Shown: positions 38,591 to 47,400 of the stretch, piece after piece
Layout of the letters: every line of letters begins with the position of its first letter
Position numbering within the stretch: the stretch's first letter is position 1
The notes under the pieces: model-generated
What the model saw: the letters and a program-made list of their open reading frames with translations, nothing else
Told to the model about the DNA's origin: nothing
Database searches by the model: none
Virus record (IMG/VR): IMGVR_UViG_3300044716_001642
Span: 62,001 to 126,000 of that record
Reading direction: 5' to 3' (one strand)
Length of the DNA stretch: 64,000 nt
DNA from: a virus
Position numbers and translations under genes: made by a program

Positions 38591-39171
38591 AAGTTATATT
38601 TAATATGATTTTTATTAAAATAGCTTATGATTTCGTTTTTCCTGTTGGAATAAGTAAGTTTATCTGCAAAAAAATGATCATGGAATTCTATCCAGATTTC
38701 TTTAATGGAGCTAATAGAGTTGTCATTTATCATTTTTTCTAAAACATCGAATTCTGCTCCCTCGATGTCCATTTTGCAAAAAATTTCGGCTTCCCCAAGT
38801 GATTTAACAAATTCTGAAAAATTAATGCTTTCAATTTCGTATTTAGATTTGAAATTTTGCCTAAGCGAATCGTTCCATGGATTCCAGTCCGATAGGGGAA
38901 TAATGCTTGAGCCCATTCCTGTTTCTCCCTCGTTTGGTGGCGTCTCGACGTTTATGATCGTTTTTCCATCCTTTGTTGAAACAGCCTGATTTAAGAACTG
39001 AATGTTAAAGATAGAATTTTTATAAACATCGGTACCATTAAACATTTTGAATGTTACTGGATTTGCTTCAAATGAATATATGTCCCATGAGTCGTCTATT
39101 TTTAATATATTTATGAATTGATTTAATCCTTGCCCGAAATGAGTGCCTAGATCTAAGAGTATTTTTTTCAT
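38581..39171 (-). CDS. FkbM-family methyltransferase
   Basis: A 196-residue methyltransferase. ILLDLGTHFGQG is the SAM-binding motif I. SFEANPVTFKMF, NQAVSTKDGKTIINVE and FCKMDIEGAEFDVLEKM are FkbM signatures. FkbM enzymes O-methylate sugars or other small molecules. Position inside the glycan cluster suggests capping of a sugar. Confidence 0.85.
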   Translation of the reverse strand: MKKILLDLGTHFGQGLNQFINILKIDDSWDIYSFEANPVTFKMFNGTDVYKNSIFNIQFLNQAVSTKDGKTIINVETPPNEGETGMGSSIIPLSDWNPWNDSLRQNFKSKYEIESINFSEFVKSLGEAEIFCKMDIEGAEFDVLEKMINDNSISSIKEIWIEFHDHFFADKLTYSNRKNEIISYFNKNHIKYNLWH

Positions 39172-39842
39172 ATTTTAAAATTATGTATTAATGTTGCCGA
39201 ATAGTCTGTTTTGACAAAGTTTCCGTTCACAACATGAACAGGAATATTTGAAACCTCTTCCCAGTGTCCGAACGACAGTCCGTTCTTTCTTGCTGCTAAG
39301 GTTGAAATTAAATCCATAAAATAATTTTGAGGAAACTTATCAAACATTTCTTGGAAAAACGAATAATCTTTATCTTTTAATGTTTTGAAATAATTCAAAC
39401 TAAATATAGTGCCGCCGCAACCAGTGTGTATTCTGTTCTCGTGAATATTTAAATAATCGTACAAAACGTGTTCATTATGTCCACATGGGTTTGCAGGTCC
39501 ACTAATATCATATTTTGGTTCGATTGTAATTTTTCTATTGGTCAAAACATCTGTTTCTAAAAATAACGTGTGAGAAAAGTTTTCATTTAAGCCAAAATTA
39601 AAAAGATAATCATAATATTGAGGTCCAAAAGAGCCAACTCCGCAAAGAGTTCGTTTGTGCCACAAATTAGGAGCATTGATAAACTCAATATTGGGAATAT
39701 GTGCCAAATGCTGCTTGGGGCAGTTTCCACCAGAATTCACTAACTGAATAGGAATATTAGGGTTCCATTTGCTGAAGTTTTCTAATGTGAACTTTGCTCT
39801 TGCAAAGTCGTTGCACATAAATAGGACTGCTTGAATATTCAT
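39168..39842 (-). CDS. GT-A-like glycosyltransferase
   Basis: A 224-residue protein from MNIQAVLFMCNDFARAKFTL. It has an N-terminal sugar-nucleotide-type fold, TLFLETDVLTNR as the DxD-like metal motif, and an acceptor region (GCGGTIFSLNYF, VVNGNF). The start at 39842 gives a 4-base overlap with the upstream gene; the frame reaches 39881. Specificity unknown. Confidence 0.68.
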   Translation of the reverse strand: MNIQAVLFMCNDFARAKFTLENFSKWNPNIPIQLVNSGGNCPKQHLAHIPNIEFINAPNLWHKRTLCGVGSFGPQYYDYLFNFGLNENFSHTLFLETDVLTNRKITIEPKYDISGPANPCGHNEHVLYDYLNIHENRIHTGCGGTIFSLNYFKTLKDKDYSFFQEMFDKFPQNYFMDLISTLAARKNGLSFGHWEEVSNIPVHVVNGNFVKTDYSATLIHNFKI

Positions 39843-40759
39843 AAATAATTTATATATTTTTTTACAATATTTTCCCAGCAAAATTGCTCTGCATACTCTC
39901 TGATTTTTTCACGACCAATATTTATGCAACTGTTTCGATTATTGCGTATTGATGAAGAAACAATTTCTGGATTATGTATTGAATCTTGGGGTATTATGGT
40001 AATAAACGGTAGGGAGTTGTCTAGATTCTGAGAGGCGGCTTCTGATACAACTAATCCTAGTCCGGCGCTTAATGCCTCAAGACAAACTAATGGTTGAAGT
40101 TCTAATTCTGATATCAAAACTAAATTACAGTAATCCGTTAATTTTTCATACACTTCAGCTCTTGTCCATAGTCCAAGATATTTACTATCTAATGGATTAA
40201 ATTCTGCAATGGTATTTTGACCAACGAAAAAAATTCCGCTATCTAATGATTGAAGAAGCGCTTGATTTTTTCTTTTGTCTATTTTTCCCAAGCAAATACT
40301 TGAATCTTGATTTTTTGGTTTTGCTTGAAAATTGAAGGCATTAAAATCTACACCATTGGGAAGCACTTTAATTTTTCGTGGCGAAATCCCTATTCTCAAG
40401 AGAAAATCTTGCTCCCATGTGGTCAGAATAAAAAACTCGCAATCGTATAAAAAGTTTCTTATAACTGACTCATGAAAATTTTTTGAGGATAAAAAGCTAC
40501 CATCATGGTTTGTTACAATTTTTCTACATTTTACATATGGCATTATGTCATAATGTGCGCCATAATGTAGATGCACCATGTCGGGATTTATTTCGTTAAT
40601 TTTTTCTAGAGTTAATTTAGAGTCTGGTTCATTAATAATTGAAACATCATAGCCAATTTTTTTCAAATTAGAATATTGATTCCATACTACTGTTTCTAGG
40701 GCGCCCCACCCAGACGGAGGGACGCTAATTTCACCTGGAGCTATAAAGCATATTTTCAT
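39839..40759 (-). CDS. GT4-family glycosyltransferase
   Basis: A 306-residue GT-B enzyme starting MKICFIAPGEISVPPSGWGA, typical of GT4 with its Gly-rich loop. DMVHLHYGAH, KIKVLPNGVDFNAF and LEALSAGLGLVVSEAA supply the acceptor and donor-binding motifs (the E-x7-E region lies around ISELELQPLVCLEALSA). It follows the upstream gene's stop with one base between. Confidence 0.85.
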   Translation of the reverse strand: MKICFIAPGEISVPPSGWGALETVVWNQYSNLKKIGYDVSIINEPDSKLTLEKINEINPDMVHLHYGAHYDIMPYVKCRKIVTNHDGSFLSSKNFHESVIRNFLYDCEFFILTTWEQDFLLRIGISPRKIKVLPNGVDFNAFNFQAKPKNQDSSICLGKIDKRKNQALLQSLDSGIFFVGQNTIAEFNPLDSKYLGLWTRAEVYEKLTDYCNLVLISELELQPLVCLEALSAGLGLVVSEAASQNLDNSLPFITIIPQDSIHNPEIVSSSIRNNRNSCINIGREKIREYAEQFCWENIVKKYINYL

Positions 40760-40760
40760 A

Positions 40761-41507
40761 TTACTTGTGAATAAAATAAACGTCTTCTCTGTGGGTTTCG
40801 TATTTTTTAAAATTACTAGTAAACGGTTCTCCAATTAGCATTTTTTTATCTGACAGCAAATCTCTAAAAACATATTGACCGGTCCACATGTCGGAATTAA
40901 AATCCGTATTACCGAGTTTAATTCTTGTTTCGCAAAATTTATTTAAAAATAATAAAATATTCTCATAATTTCCGCCAATAACCCCCATATTGATTAATTC
41001 AAGTGTTTTTTGAAAAATAGAAAACCAAACGTAATTTTCCCATTGTGCTTGTTGATGAATTTGCAAGTATGGAAACTCATTAAGCATAATGCTATCTTTG
41101 CACGCAAATAAGTCTACTTCTGGATTATCTTTAATAATTTTGCATGGATCTTTAACTACTATTACGTCGGAACCATCGGTTAAAAAAACACAATCAAATT
41201 TATTTTCTTCTAAATAATTTCTATAACAAAAAAATCTCCAGTCATTATTTGAGTAATCAGATTGTGTAACCTTGATAAATTTTATGTTATCTGTGGTATA
41301 TTTGTTTAAAAAATCTTCAGATAGATTGTCATGAAAAACTCTTCCTTCTAGATTTAATTTGTTAACAGAATTATACCAAGGCTCAATGTACCGGAAATCA
41401 TTTTGTAGAACCCTGCCATCATTGCCGCGACCGATAACGCATTTATCATTAGGATCATTGGGGTGTTTTTTAATTGAAAAGTAAGACGTTAAAATAACCG
41501 AATTCAT
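40761..41507 (-). CDS. GT-A-like glycosyltransferase
   Basis: A 248-residue protein with CVFLTDGSDVIVVKD as the DxD-like motif, an N-terminal beta-alpha fold (SVILTSYFSIKKH) and a C-terminal NMGVIGGNYENILLFLNKFC acceptor region. It is first in transcription order of the four linked glycosyltransferase genes. Confidence 0.68.
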   Translation of the reverse strand: MNSVILTSYFSIKKHPNDPNDKCVIGRGNDGRVLQNDFRYIEPWYNSVNKLNLEGRVFHDNLSEDFLNKYTTDNIKFIKVTQSDYSNNDWRFFCYRNYLEENKFDCVFLTDGSDVIVVKDPCKIIKDNPEVDLFACKDSIMLNEFPYLQIHQQAQWENYVWFSIFQKTLELINMGVIGGNYENILLFLNKFCETRIKLGNTDFNSDMWTGQYVFRDLLSDKKMLIGEPFTSNFKKYETHREDVYFIHK

Positions 41508-41527
41508 ATGAAAGGTTTAAATGCTGC

Positions 41528-41770
41528 TTAGCTGCTATACTCTTCAAAATTAACAAGTAATGGATTAGATTTTCTTGTGGATTTGGAAATTAATTTTTCT
41601 TTATACTCTGATTCCGACATTATGACGGTATATCCATCTTTTACTGAATTTTCAGAAAAGGTTTGGTCGTCCTTGTCGGCCTTTACTATAAAAGATTTTA
41701 ATTCAAGCTCTGAAGATGCACCTATATTACTTTCATCTACAGAAAAGCTGGAAATTTTTACCTTTATCAT
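41528..41770 (-). CDS. hypothetical protein (80 aa)
   Basis: A small Ser/Lys/Glu-rich protein, MIKVKISSFSVDESNIGASS onward, with no visible domain. A 20-base gap separates it from the downstream glycosyltransferase gene. Function unknown. Confidence 0.58.
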   Translation of the reverse strand: MIKVKISSFSVDESNIGASSELELKSFIVKADKDDQTFSENSVKDGYTVIMSESEYKEKLISKSTRKSNPLLVNFEEYSS

Positions 41771-41818
41771 AAGGTATTATATTGTCTATGAAATATAAAT
41801 CAAAATTTATTACATCTG

Positions 41819-42256
41819 CTATTTGTATGAGGTATTTTTTTCAAATAGATTTTGAATATCGCTAATTGCCATATCGTAAATGTATTGATAATCTTCAGTG
41901 CTTGGAAGTGAAAAATTAGAAATCGCGCTTAAGAAATTCATTTTTTCAGTTTTAAGTTGATTGTTTATTTCTAGCATTTCTTTTTTGGATTGTTTTTTAG
42001 TATGATTTAGCCAAGCTGAAAAAAATATTTTTGCTGTTGAGTTTTTATTCTGATTTAAAAGACTGTTGTCCGCCGTGTCTTCATCTTTATTTTTACATGT
42101 TTCATTAAAAACAAAAAATACCATGCTTGCCAATAATTCTTGAGTAAATCTGCTTTTTAGATTTTCAAGTAAAATTTCATTACTCTCTTCGAGACTTTTT
42201 CTCAATTCTTCTATTGAGAGGTCGCTGGTAATAAAATTTTTTTCATTTGATTCCAT
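41819..42256 (-). CDS. hypothetical helical protein (145 aa)
   Basis: I choose the start MESNEKNFITSDLSIEELRK because an AAGTGTAA element lies 10 bases upstream of this ATG; the frame continues 9 codons further. The protein is mostly helical and charged, with no recognised family. Confidence 0.58.
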   Translation of the reverse strand: MESNEKNFITSDLSIEELRKSLEESNEILLENLKSRFTQELLASMVFFVFNETCKNKDEDTADNSLLNQNKNSTAKIFFSAWLNHTKKQSKKEMLEINNQLKTEKMNFLSAISNFSLPSTEDYQYIYDMAISDIQNLFEKNTSYK

Positions 42257-42266
42257 GTTTTCTATA

Positions 42267-42275
42267 TTACACTTT
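42267..42275 (-). promoter_or_regulatory. AAAGTGTAA element
   Basis: On the minus strand AAAGTGTAATATAGAAAAC precedes the ATG at 42256. It is nearly identical over 13 bases to the element at 36603-36610 (AAAGTGTAATATA). Confidence 0.45.
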
Positions 42276-42295
42276 ATCCGCATTTGAGATTTTTT

Positions 42296-42721
42296 TTAAT
42301 TTCCAGAGCTACCATAACCAGAAGACCCTCTTTCTGTTTCGTCTAAAAGATTTTCAACAATAAAATTTACATTTTCATATTTTTTAAAAATTATTTGCGC
42401 AATTCTATCATTTTTTTGAATTTTAATTGGCTCATACATATCTGTATTTAAAATAATAACGCCTATGTCGCCTCTGTAAGATGAGTCAACAATTTTACCA
42501 AGACAATGCGCGCCTTTTTTAAAGGCCATTCCGCTTCTGTCTGAGATATGCCCATAATAGCCCGAAGGAATACTCATTGCGACACCGGTTTTAACAAGTT
42601 TTCTTTCCATTGGTTTTATCAAAATCTCTTCACATGAGTAAAGATCATATCCGGCATCATCAAGGGATGATTTTGATGGAGTTTTTGAATTCGCATTGAT
42701 GAGTTTAATATTTATATTCAT
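42296..42721 (-). CDS. dut: dUTP diphosphatase (dUTPase)
   Basis: A 141-residue trimeric-type dUTPase with all five motifs: DDAGYDLYS, SDRSGMAFKKG, GKIVDSSYRGDIGVII, KNDRIAQIIF and the C-terminal RGSSGYGSSGN. It hydrolyses dUTP to dUMP and so keeps uracil out of phage DNA while feeding thymidylate synthesis. It is encoded just downstream of the ribonucleotide reductase genes. Confidence 0.95.
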   Translation of the reverse strand: MNINIKLINANSKTPSKSSLDDAGYDLYSCEEILIKPMERKLVKTGVAMSIPSGYYGHISDRSGMAFKKGAHCLGKIVDSSYRGDIGVIILNTDMYEPIKIQKNDRIAQIIFKKYENVNFIVENLLDETERGSSGYGSSGN

Positions 42722-42736
42722 TTTAATTAAATTTAA

Positions 42737-44404
42737 TTATGACTCACAGCTTTTGCAGGCTAAAATTGAACGAGAAAGCTCTTGACTGGGCGAGCTAGAT
42801 CTTTGATAATAAAAAGTTTTAACGCCCATCTTCCAACCGTCAATAAGAAGAGTGCTGACATCTTTTGCTGGCGTACTTGGAGGAACCATAATATTTAATG
42901 ATTGCGATTGGTCTATATATTTTTGTCTAGCAGCTGCTTGAATAACAATTTCTTTTTGAGAAAGTTCGCCAAATGTTTTGAATACATCTTTTTCGTCCTG
43001 GGTTAAAAAATCCAAATGCTGAACGCTACCTCCTTTAACTAGGATGCTTTTCCAGGTTTCCTCATCATGTTTTCCCTTTTCTTTTAGAAGATTTTTAAGA
43101 TAAGGGTTTTTGTAGGTGAATGAACCCTTTGCGAGTTTATTAACAAAATAATTGCTATTCAATGGCTCAATTGATTGGCTGACTTGACCAAGAATGAATG
43201 ATGAAGATGTTGTTGGGGCAACGGCTAGTGTTGTTACATTTCTGCGACCATATCCCTTCAGCAACTCTGGTTCACCAAAAATTTTTGAAAGTTCTTCAGT
43301 TGCTTTATCTGATTTTTCTTTAATTGTTTTGAAAATAGAATTATTAAGAAATTTTGCTTCCATTGATTCAAATGCAATCATTTTAGATTGTAAATATGAA
43401 TGCCAACCAAGAACTCCAACTCCCAAAGCCCTTTGATTTTTTGCAAATTTATGAGGTGCCTCCATAAATTTTACGCCTTCTGTTTTTCTAATAAATTCTT
43501 CGTTTACAGCGTCTAAAAAGTAAACCATTGTTTCCACTGCATCAGTTTCTTTAATTTCGTCCCAGTGCAGAAGGTTAATGGAGGAAAGAACGCAAACAAA
43601 CGATTCGCCTGGTGAATTACTCAGGGCCACCTCACTACACAAATTTGAATTATTTATTTTTAATTCTTTATCTCTATAAACTTGTGGCGAATTATTATTC
43701 ATTGTGTCGGCAAACTGAATATATGGATAGCCTGTTTCAAATCTTTTTTTAATGATTAGTCCCCAAATTTTTCTTTTTAATTTATCACCATCTATCATTT
43801 CTTGCATCCATTTGTCCGTAATGGTAACGCCAATACTCATATTTTGAATAGCGTGACCAACAGAGCGAATTTGCAAAAATTCTTCAATATCAGGATGCTC
43901 GACGGGAAGATAAGCGGCAAATGATCCTCTTCGGGCAGAACCTTGAGAAACGACATCGGCGATAGTGCTAAAAAGCTCCATAAAATGTACAGGCCCACTA
44001 GACTCTCCGCCAACGGAGATTTTTGCGCCTCTTTCGCGCAGGTCGCCGAAATATCCGGAAGTACCACCTCCCATTTTTGACATAGTGCCTACTTCAGCAA
44101 CTTTACTCAAAATACTCTCCATCTTATCATCGCAATAAGAACCAAAGCAAGAAACTGGCAGTCCCCTTTTGTTTCCAAAATTTGTCCAAACCGGTGTTGA
44201 CAACGAGAAAAAGCCCCTCGAAATATAATTTTCAAACTTATCAGCGAACCCCTTAAGGTTTAAAATATTATCTGCGTTTTCTGCAATTTGTCTAACTCTC
44301 TGTTCTGGAGTTACTCCCTCTTCCAAATATCCGCTTTCTAAAAATTTTCTTGAATCTTTATTCAGCCAATAATACTTCTCTTGATTTTGCGTGTTATTAC
44401 TCAT
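42737..44404 (-). CDS. nrdA: ribonucleoside-diphosphate reductase, large (alpha) subunit
   Basis: A 555-residue class I alpha subunit without an N-terminal ATP-cone, so probably lacking overall activity control. RGFFSLSTPVWTNFG and SNLCSEVALSN hold the catalytic Asn/Cys/Glu triad region. NVTTLAVAPTTSSSFILGQV is a typical barrel motif, and the C-terminal CKSCES is the redox-active Cys pair. It reduces ribonucleotides to deoxyribonucleotides with NrdB, encoded upstream with a 46-base gap. Confidence 0.93.
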   Translation of the reverse strand: MSNNTQNQEKYYWLNKDSRKFLESGYLEEGVTPEQRVRQIAENADNILNLKGFADKFENYISRGFFSLSTPVWTNFGNKRGLPVSCFGSYCDDKMESILSKVAEVGTMSKMGGGTSGYFGDLRERGAKISVGGESSGPVHFMELFSTIADVVSQGSARRGSFAAYLPVEHPDIEEFLQIRSVGHAIQNMSIGVTITDKWMQEMIDGDKLKRKIWGLIIKKRFETGYPYIQFADTMNNNSPQVYRDKELKINNSNLCSEVALSNSPGESFVCVLSSINLLHWDEIKETDAVETMVYFLDAVNEEFIRKTEGVKFMEAPHKFAKNQRALGVGVLGWHSYLQSKMIAFESMEAKFLNNSIFKTIKEKSDKATEELSKIFGEPELLKGYGRRNVTTLAVAPTTSSSFILGQVSQSIEPLNSNYFVNKLAKGSFTYKNPYLKNLLKEKGKHDEETWKSILVKGGSVQHLDFLTQDEKDVFKTFGELSQKEIVIQAAARQKYIDQSQSLNIMVPPSTPAKDVSTLLIDGWKMGVKTFYYQRSSSPSQELSRSILACKSCES

Positions 44405-44450
44405 GAAATTTGTATACTATATCTTACCAGATTATTAAAGAATAGCAAGC

Positions 44451-45446
44451 TTAAAATAGATCGGACTCGTCGAACGATTGGGAGTTTTTGCTGTATTCCA
44501 CGGGTCGACCTGCAAAAAAATCTTGTTTTGAATTTGCCAAAAGCTGCTCATCAAACCAAACGGTTTTTTTTAACGCATCTTGATCAATGTCAAAGATTTT
44601 TTTAAATCCAATTTCTTTAAGAGCTTCGTTCATTCTATTCTTAATGAATTCCTTGAGAATTGGGGAGTTCAAATTCTCGTTTTTATAACCGTTTACAATC
44701 CATTCGATAATTTTACACTCGTGCTCAATCGCTTCTGTTGCTTCTGAAATTATTTTGTTTTCAAGTTGTTCATCGAACAATTCTGGATATTCCTCGCGGA
44801 TAACATTAACAATTTTCATCCCAACCTTAGCGTGAAGATCCTCTTCTCTTGATGTATATTCAACCTGCTTGTTTGTGTCTTTTAAGAGATTTTTAAATTT
44901 GCCAAAATAGCCTATTGTATAAAACTGCGAAAACAAGGCTATATTTTCTACAAATAATGTAAAAAGAATTAACGAGTAAACAAATTGCTTTTTATTATCT
45001 TCATGAAATTTGCGAAGATGTTTGCGAAGATAATTTACACGCCCCTTGATAATTGGTTCTTCTAAAATTCTATCAAATGAATCTTCAATTCCAAGAACCT
45101 CTAAAAGACGGGAATATGATTGCCCATGTATAACTTCAACCGAACTCATTACATAACCCAAATCATTCAAGGCTGGATGGGGCAAATTATCACCGAGTTT
45201 AGCCCAAAACTTTTTAACTGAAATTTCAAGTTGACCAATTGTAGAAAGCGAGCGGATAATAATCTCCCTCTCTTGTTCTGATAATTTTACTCTAAAATCC
45301 TGCAAATCGCTTTGAAAGTTAAACTCCGCATCTGTCCAAAATCCATTATGCATCGCAAGAATGAAGTCTTTTGTCCACGGATAGAAGTTTGGCTTAAGGG
45401 GGATAACTTCGTCAAAAATTTTTACATCGTTTTTTGTCATATTCAT
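44451..45446 (-). CDS. nrdB: ribonucleoside-diphosphate reductase, small (beta) subunit
   Basis: A 331-residue ferritin-like beta subunit with helix motifs for the di-iron centre: SVEVIHGQSYSRLLE, FVENIALFSQFYTIGYFGK, REEDLHAKVGMKIV and EHECKIIEWI. It generates the tyrosyl or related radical for the alpha subunit. A palindromic AATACAGTATT lies upstream at 45463-45473, as before recA. The 102-base upstream spacer probably holds its promoter. Confidence 0.92.
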   Translation of the reverse strand: MNMTKNDVKIFDEVIPLKPNFYPWTKDFILAMHNGFWTDAEFNFQSDLQDFRVKLSEQEREIIIRSLSTIGQLEISVKKFWAKLGDNLPHPALNDLGYVMSSVEVIHGQSYSRLLEVLGIEDSFDRILEEPIIKGRVNYLRKHLRKFHEDNKKQFVYSLILFTLFVENIALFSQFYTIGYFGKFKNLLKDTNKQVEYTSREEDLHAKVGMKIVNVIREEYPELFDEQLENKIISEATEAIEHECKIIEWIVNGYKNENLNSPILKEFIKNRMNEALKEIGFKKIFDIDQDALKKTVWFDEQLLANSKQDFFAGRPVEYSKNSQSFDESDLF

Positions 45447-45548
45447 TATTAGTGTATATGATAATACAGTATTTTTTCCGCTAGATCAAAGAAAAAATAT
45501 TAAACTAAAGCAAATAAAATTTAAGCAAAAAAACAGGTGTATAGAAAA

Positions 45549-45947
45549 CTAATCAGAGAGAGATATGCCAAATTTTTTTAATTTATTATTGGCTTTTTCT
45601 AGTTTTTCTGATTTGATTTCATTAGAGTGTTTTACACCATTGTCTTTTTGATAAGAGGAGTAAAAATTTTTGAGAACTGGATCGTTGCCAGCGCCACCTC
45701 GTTTTTCGCTCAATTCTTTGCTTTTGTTTATCAAGTCGCCTATTGTCCCCTTTTTGCTTCTTGTTTTTTCCGCAAAGTCTTTAGATGAAAAGGCGTCAAA
45801 TTGAGAATCAATTGCCATATTTGGGGTATAATATACTCTTGTATACTTTAATCCATTTTCGTCAGTATAAACATGATCATCATTCATTGACTGAATAACA
45901 TCAATAATGTCTCCGGTATTTGGATTTTCAAAAGTATATATTGGCAT
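45549..45947 (-). CDS. conserved phage protein, FmdB-like N-terminus without cysteines
   Basis: A 132-residue protein beginning MPIYTFENPNTGDIIDVIQS, like FmdB-type zinc ribbons, but with no cysteines, followed by DSQFDAFSSKDFAEKTRSKK and KSKELSEKRGG. The type occurs in other phages in my recollection, with unknown role. A 1-base gap to the upstream glycosyltransferase. Confidence 0.65.
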   Translation of the reverse strand: MPIYTFENPNTGDIIDVIQSMNDDHVYTDENGLKYTRVYYTPNMAIDSQFDAFSSKDFAEKTRSKKGTIGDLINKSKELSEKRGGAGNDPVLKNFYSSYQKDNGVKHSNEIKSEKLEKANNKLKKFGISLSD

Positions 45948-45948
45948 T

Positions 45949-47043
45949 TTAATTAGATAAAATTTCTAATAGTCTATTTGCAGTCTTTTCCCATGTGAAG
46001 ATTTTAGATAATTCTTCGCCAGCGTCATTATTTTTATTTTTTTCGAACCTTTTTTCGGCTTCTTCACATGCAGAAATAAATTCATCGTCATTCCAGTCGA
46101 AATAATTTCCTTGATTGAAATCCATTCCCTCTTTAAAGAATACTCCGTCGTAACATGGAATTTTTGCAGATGGGTTCACTAGAACTGAATTTTCTTTATT
46201 AGCCCAATCCTTATAAGAGTGAGCATTTAGTACTACAGCATGCTTGCCAAGGCAGAGACTTTGGAACTCTGGGAGCCCCCATCCCTCTCCTGCTGACATT
46301 CCTATAATTATGTCGTTGCTATTGAGGTAATCATTATATAAATAATTTGTTGGCATAAAATCCAAGAAATTAATATTAAAATAACTCTTTCCTTCCAAAA
46401 CACCATTTATGGCAGATGATTGTTGCTCTGGTGTTAAAAATGGATTTTTAATAGCACAATTCAACATATACCTTGGATTGTTGCCATATCTCTTAGCCCA
46501 AGCGGAAAGAACCTTGTGGTGCTGTTTTCTTTTTTCTAGTTTGCCTGCCAAGCCAAAAATAATTTTATCTTGCTTGTTTTTTATTTCTTTTTTAAAGAAG
46601 CTGGATGAATCAAAGCCAAGTGGGCAGTACTCAATGTTATTACAGCCAATTTGATTGAAAATATCTTTGGCATACGTCGAAGAAACGATTACCCTCTTTT
46701 GATTGTTGATAATATTCAACTCTGTTTGAGTTGGACTGTCAAGCTCGTAGAAGGTAAAAAGAAATTGATCTTTTGAATAAGAATTTAAAGAACCATTCAA
46801 GTGCCAAAGTTTAAGAACTGGATTATCTCTTTTGTGCTTCTTCTGCGAGTTTGAAGCACAAGATTTAAGCCAATCTAAAAATTCCGGAGTCAAGTTTCCC
46901 TCAAAAGAAGAAAGATCTGCCTTTTCTCCAATAAGAAAAATTGTTGGGTTTATTTTTTTATTATAAAGTTCTTTCAGAAGATTGACTGAACAATTTCCAA
47001 AAGATAAATTGTTTACCGGAATTTCTAGACTGATTTCTTGCAT
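45949..47043 (-). CDS. GT4-like glycosyltransferase
   Basis: A 364-residue GT-B protein. The N-terminal half has SVNLLKELYNKKINPTIFLI, the middle YCPLGFDSSSFF and IIFGLAGKLEKRKQHHKVLS, and the C-terminal half DIIIGMSAGEGWGLPEFQSL, the GT4 nucleotide-sugar motif. It lies away from the main glycan cluster and close to sigma and dNMP kinase genes. Confidence 0.8.
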   Translation of the reverse strand: MQEISLEIPVNNLSFGNCSVNLLKELYNKKINPTIFLIGEKADLSSFEGNLTPEFLDWLKSCASNSQKKHKRDNPVLKLWHLNGSLNSYSKDQFLFTFYELDSPTQTELNIINNQKRVIVSSTYAKDIFNQIGCNNIEYCPLGFDSSSFFKKEIKNKQDKIIFGLAGKLEKRKQHHKVLSAWAKRYGNNPRYMLNCAIKNPFLTPEQQSSAINGVLEGKSYFNINFLDFMPTNYLYNDYLNSNDIIIGMSAGEGWGLPEFQSLCLGKHAVVLNAHSYKDWANKENSVLVNPSAKIPCYDGVFFKEGMDFNQGNYFDWNDDEFISACEEAEKRFEKNKNNDAGEELSKIFTWEKTANRLLEILSN

Positions 47044-47046
47044 ATA

Positions 47047-47364
47047 TTAAAACGGAATATCGTCTGATTGCAATTCTTGAGTCTCTACATCAGAGTTTTT
47101 TGTATTTTTTCCCGATGGTTGGGCGGATGAAGCTGGAGCCTCAGACAGGTAGATTCGATAATCTGGAGAACTTTCGCCTGGCTTCTTGTAGTTGTTCTTA
47201 AAAACTACTACGTTAATTTTATTTTTATTTTCGTCAAGAACGTATCCGGACAAAAAATCTGCACCAGCCTTGGACTTCTTAAGCCAAAGAGCGCCCCTTT
47301 CGGAATCGCGTGAATTTTTTGATGCTTGGGTGTTTGTGTTGCTCGTTTGTGTATCTGTGTTCAT
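47047..47364 (-). CDS. small SSB-like protein with acidic DDIPF tip
   Basis: A 105-residue protein with three parts. A Gln/Asn/Ser-rich N-terminal segment is followed by a small beta core (GALWLKKSKAGADFLSGYVL, INVVVFKNN, PDYRIYLSE) like DUF736-type OB-related proteins. A disordered linker then ends exactly in SDDIPF, the acidic C-terminal tip of bacterial SSB that recruits replication partners. A role as ssDNA-binding or partner-recruiting protein is inferred. Confidence 0.62.
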   Translation of the reverse strand: MNTDTQTSNTNTQASKNSRDSERGALWLKKSKAGADFLSGYVLDENKNKINVVVFKNNYKKPGESSPDYRIYLSEAPASSAQPSGKNTKNSDVETQELQSDDIPF

Positions 47365-47400
47365 TTTTATATGTGTTAGAATTTTAATATATCTATTTTT

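Noticed and set aside
45446-45475. LexA (SOS) box before nrdB
   Set aside because: TACTG is present, but the spacing to a second half site does not match CTG-N10-CAG.
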